DNA of 64,000 nt from Stratiolaelaps scimitus (Eukaryota; Arthropoda; Arachnida; Mesostigmata; Laelapidae). Positions 60,654 through 64,000 of this stretch are shown here, piece after piece. A program made the translations under genes and the position numbers. The notes below the pieces were generated by a model that worked only from the letters and a program-made list of their open reading frames with translations, did not search any database and was not told where the DNA came from. Where the stretch lies: positions 496,001-560,000 of the forward strand of contig JABWDB010000038.1 of NCBI GenBank assembly GCA_019614645.1. Direction: 5' to 3'. Within the stretch, counting starts at the first letter, position 1. Every line of letters begins with the position of its first letter.

Positions 60654-61690
60654 AGGAAAAGAGGTGAAGCACTTCGATGGGAATCATTCCTCCCTAAGAG
60701 CAAACAGCAACCTTGAACGACACTCGAATCCGCTGTTCGTACCTCCTCAATGTTTTCAGGAAATCTCGGCAACCACAAACATAGGCGCGCAGCGAAGGAA
60801 CAGAAGCTATTAGAATGGAGGCCAACAATTTATAGGAATGGGAGAATGTCAGTCTGTTAAATGGTCTCACTCGAACTGAAGACATATTAATTACAATCGA
60901 ATTAAGCCAAATGTAGGGTGACTACGGCATTAAGACAATAGTCAACATCAGAGGAAATATACAGTACCAGAAAGAAATCGGGTAGAGATGAAGAAGCACT
61001 TCACGTCGGCATTTTTTTTCCTCTCTTTTTGACCTTATCTCTCTCCATACTATGATGATGCTCCCATCAAATTGAACACTCCAGTGAGGGTTGCTCAGTT
61101 TAACAGATTATTCGATATGCTACGGGCTGGAGGATGCCTACTATCCCCGTTGTGTCATAAAGGGCAGGGACTTGCCTTTGCAGTACACAATAATTGAGTT
61201 TCAATGAATACAATGTGTATTACAAATTTTGCACCCATAGGCAAATCAGCAAATGGGCGCGTATAGCAATGAAAGATAAGTTTGACTGGTAAAATATGAC
61301 TTTTTTCGATTATGTTCTTACCCTTCGACTATCCCCACTACCCGTCCGGTACGAACCGACACGTTATGTAATATCAAACATGCTGCAAGCGCTATACAAC
61401 CTCAGTTCCTCACATTTAAAAATATAAAGATGTTTTTAAAAAACTTTTAGAAACATCTTCATATTTCATATACGCTTCGGGTATATTTTATTTAGTAATT
61501 CTCCTCCCGAGTTCCCTTTTATTCCGGCGAACAGCATTTTCCCGGACTCTCCAACATGTACCACTACAGTAATACTACTGCTACCTTCAATCCAGTCGCG
61601 CTTATTTCTTTGCACGCCGATGTGAGGACGACACCTCACTGCATCTTATTCATGCCATTGTTGTCCGAATGCCATTGTGACCAAACGAAC
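60654..61690. other. Unassigned AT-leaning DNA
   Basis: No recognisable gene or repeat. Confidence 0.45.
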
Positions 61691-61998
61691 ATCACTTCTT
61701 TGAGAAGCATAGAAGGTAACACTGGAAATGAAGAGGTTTCCCGAAGAGCCCCTTTACCTCCTGGGTACAGGCCGAGCGAAGGAAAGTTGCCCATCTAACA
61801 TAAATATAGGACATGTGACAATGTAAGCTAATCGCCTCTGTTGAGGGAATAGGACTCATTGAGTGTGTTTCTATTAATCTGATGAAATCAGCGAACTCAA
61901 CCCTTTTGTAATCGGATTTATCAGCCACGTACTTTTCCCTATGTTTCGTTCCTGCCACGTCCTCGCAAACAAACGGACATACCCCGAAAGTCTGTTAG

Positions 61999-62538
61999 TT
62001 ATTCTTTATACTTGAGCGTCTTCCATCTGCAATAGCACTGTGCAAAACTATTATGCAGTCCAACGTTGAAGGGGTTAGTGTTCTTCGGAAAAGGAACAGC
62101 CAGAAGTGAGCAACAACAACTGCTACTGTCACTAGAAACATCCTTCGAGGCGGAATGATGATAGCCAACGCGAGGCAGGCTTAAACTACTAGTTTGCAGC
62201 CTGCGTAGGCCATTGTCAAACAATGTGCCAATAGGGTCAAAAGCGCCGACAGCCTCAGGGACAACTATTTCTTCCCAGGGTAATTTTCAACAAAACGCCT
62301 TCAAATTTGCTGCCAGTTCCTTTCCCCCTTCACTCTGTGAATTCTCTATTTTTTCCTTGTCACAAAGCCTCTCATAAGCAGTCCGATTTTGAAGCCATAG
62401 CGTCAATGGTCTTTTGTCAGAGCTGTTGAACGATTCTACGATGGACACGATTACACGAGTATAGGAAGACCAAAACGGACTACACACGGTGGAGCCGAAT
62501 CCTTCTTTATAAAAGACTTGCGGTGCTATCTCTACCAT
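61999..62538 (-). pseudogene. Possible coding relic: 180-codon frame with one internal TGA
   Basis: From a true ATG at 62538 the minus-strand frame runs 83 codons to TGA (62287-62289), then continues in the same frame for 95 further codons to TAA at 61999. Composition is even, with charged helix-like sequence before the stop (KIENSQSEGGKELAANLKAF). It is followed on the same strand, in another frame, by 61692-61958. It may be an old gene or element piece with one nonsense change, or chance: runs with one stop over about 180 codons are expected a few times in this much DNA. No family recognised. Confidence 0.2.
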
Positions 62539-63037
62539 TTATGTGTTTAGTGTGTGCAGCAGAGGAAGGTTCGTATAGGTGATCTATTTATAAGAAGATG
62601 CAATATACTATTGCAAAGGATCGTTGAGAACAAGAAGCTTTAGAGGTACAAATGTTGTTACGGTGGTCAATAAACAAAAGTTACTTGTATATGCTCATAT
62701 TCCATCGAGCCCATCACGGCTTGACTAATCGTGAAAATTGCTTCTTGACAAACTCGATGTCTTTCGCTGGAGTGGCTTACTAATGGTTCTTCATGATCGT
62801 TTCGGGTCGACACAATGCAAACGCCCGGCATATTGGAAACTTTCGGAACATCAACGGAGTTCAATCTTCGGATGACCTCACAAATCGATTATCGATCGAT
62901 GCAGAACAATTTCATTTTCAAAAATGTTTTTAAGCTAGGAAAGGAGAATCTTGCACATTGTTCTAGCCGAAAAGAGGGATACACAGCCAACAGCTCACTC
63001 ACGTCAGCTGTATTTGCCCATTATTGATTAATATAAA

Positions 63038-63060
63038 GCCTGTTTTACTATAAAACAGGC
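63038..63060. repeat. Perfect 10-bp inverted repeat (hairpin)
   Basis: GCCTGTTTTA and TAAAACAGGC are perfect reverse complements separated by three bases. It is isolated; no T tract or gene end follows, so a bacterial-type terminator is not implied in this eukaryotic setting. Confidence 0.9.
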
Positions 63061-63266
63061 AACGCCGACGACAACAGCGCCAGAATAACGTCACCCTTGA
63101 AATATACGGGTATAAAATCGATTCCAGCAGGAGTACTATGCCGCGCGATCCACATGCTGTCTCGAGATGAACGAGACTCATAGAAAACGAGGGACTCCAT
63201 CTTGATTAAGATTCCTTCATCTTTTCAGAGGATATTGCAATTCAAAATTACTAATCCGTCAAATTA

Positions 63267-63290
<24 letters not shown>
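63267..63290. repeat. (AT)12 microsatellite
   Basis: Uninterrupted 24-base AT tract. Confidence 0.95.
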
Positions 63291-63297
<7 letters not shown>

Positions 63298-64000
63298 GCG
63301 GGGAGTAGGCTTGTAATGGGTAAAACATGGGCCTCCGGGCAGAAAAATAAAGTGAGTTAGAAGTTAAAAAAATATAAGGCTACCGTTTTCCTAACTGTAA
63401 ATTTAAGTCTACGGTTACTTAATATAATATGATGTCTTCATATCCAAGGCAATATTGATGAGTATTAACCTTCTAACCGCAAGGATTCCAGTGGATGATA
63501 ATCACAACTTTATTAATCTCTAGGTATGACGCACACATTATTCAGAGGAGCATGTTTTGAGTCTGGTAGATGCAGAGAGCATATATAAATCTTGTTCAAG
63601 AATTTCGCGCAGCCGTCGATTCTGTCTGAGCCTGTTCGATAGAGATGTTTGCCAGACATTCGGGCACACCAGCGCCCGTCGTGTATCCCGCTTTCATATA
63701 CTCCTTTTCAATGCTCTGATAGCGGAGAAGCTTTGAACTTCTACTATGGAATCTCGTTATCGGCCTTCGATTCTGTTAAATTTCTATGGTCTGCGGATGC
63801 CGCACATACTATATATATCTTCACCACTGCGCTCTAACTCAGTATCCCCAGCCGAAGTTCATCCGCCTTCAGCTATGATACTTCGTACACGAGGCCAGTT
63901 AGCAGTGACCATCTGTGGCAACACCACCCTCAACATGTCGAATAGCATGTCTGGCATGTACCACTGTCACACACACAACTCGGTTCCCAGTCGGTAATTT

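Larger units (their letters stand above)
62539..63998. other. Unassigned DNA
   Basis: Contains a short perfect hairpin (63038-63060) and an AT array (63267-63290). No gene recognised. Confidence 0.45.

Noticed and set aside
1..64000. CRISPR array, bacterial operon, phage or plasmid content
   Set aside because: No regularly spaced repeats, no ribosome binding sites, no packed genes; microsatellites and decayed mariner/LINE copies point to an animal genome.

Overview
The window looks like non-coding DNA from an animal nuclear genome, most likely an arthropod; a mite or other chelicerate is a guess from general appearance only. Reasons: no operon-like gene packing, no ribosome binding sites, many microsatellites (AT, CTG/CAG, AC/GT, GA/CT, AAT), decayed mariner-type transposons, a decayed non-LTR retrotransposon, tRNA-derived SINE-like pieces, and splice-site and TATA/initiator strings of the arthropod type. 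No protein-coding gene could be identified by family. The longest open frames (about 140 to 170 codons) are no longer than chance allows: six frames over 64 kb hold roughly 128,000 codons and about 6,000 stop-to-stop intervals, so several intervals above 140 codons are expected.

Layout. 1-5.3 kb is simple-sequence-rich with nothing recognisable. 5.3-7.45 kb holds a minus-strand LINE relic (endonuclease, then reverse transcriptase). About 9.25-9.48 kb has a TATA box, an initiator and a 60-codon frame in a compact arrangement. 16.1-16.87 kb carries a minus-strand DD37D (maT-type) transposase pseudogene, and 20.9-22.1 kb a minus-strand mariner pseudogene with frameshifts. 23.5-25 kb is GC/CpG-rich and ends in a strong splice donor. 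A tRNA-like SINE head lies at 28.7 kb (minus) and another tRNA-like piece at 36.15 kb (plus). Further GC-rich patches at about 31, 37-39, 46, 54.6-55.6 and 60.1-60.6 kb are the best places to look for promoters or first exons.

The most gene-like small items are: a 31-codon membrane microprotein frame at 46439-46534 (+); a signal-peptide-like frame at 32682-32903 (-); a donor-terminated frame at 56258-56624 (-); an acceptor-led, membrane-protein-like terminal frame at 59050-59321 (-); a 21-nt micro-exon candidate at 50686-50706 (+); and a TATA/initiator/donor set at 58392-58825 (+). All are sequence-level candidates without family support. No complete gene, pathway or operon can be reconstructed, so the window is best read as intergenic or long-intron DNA with dead mobile elements and perhaps scattered exons.
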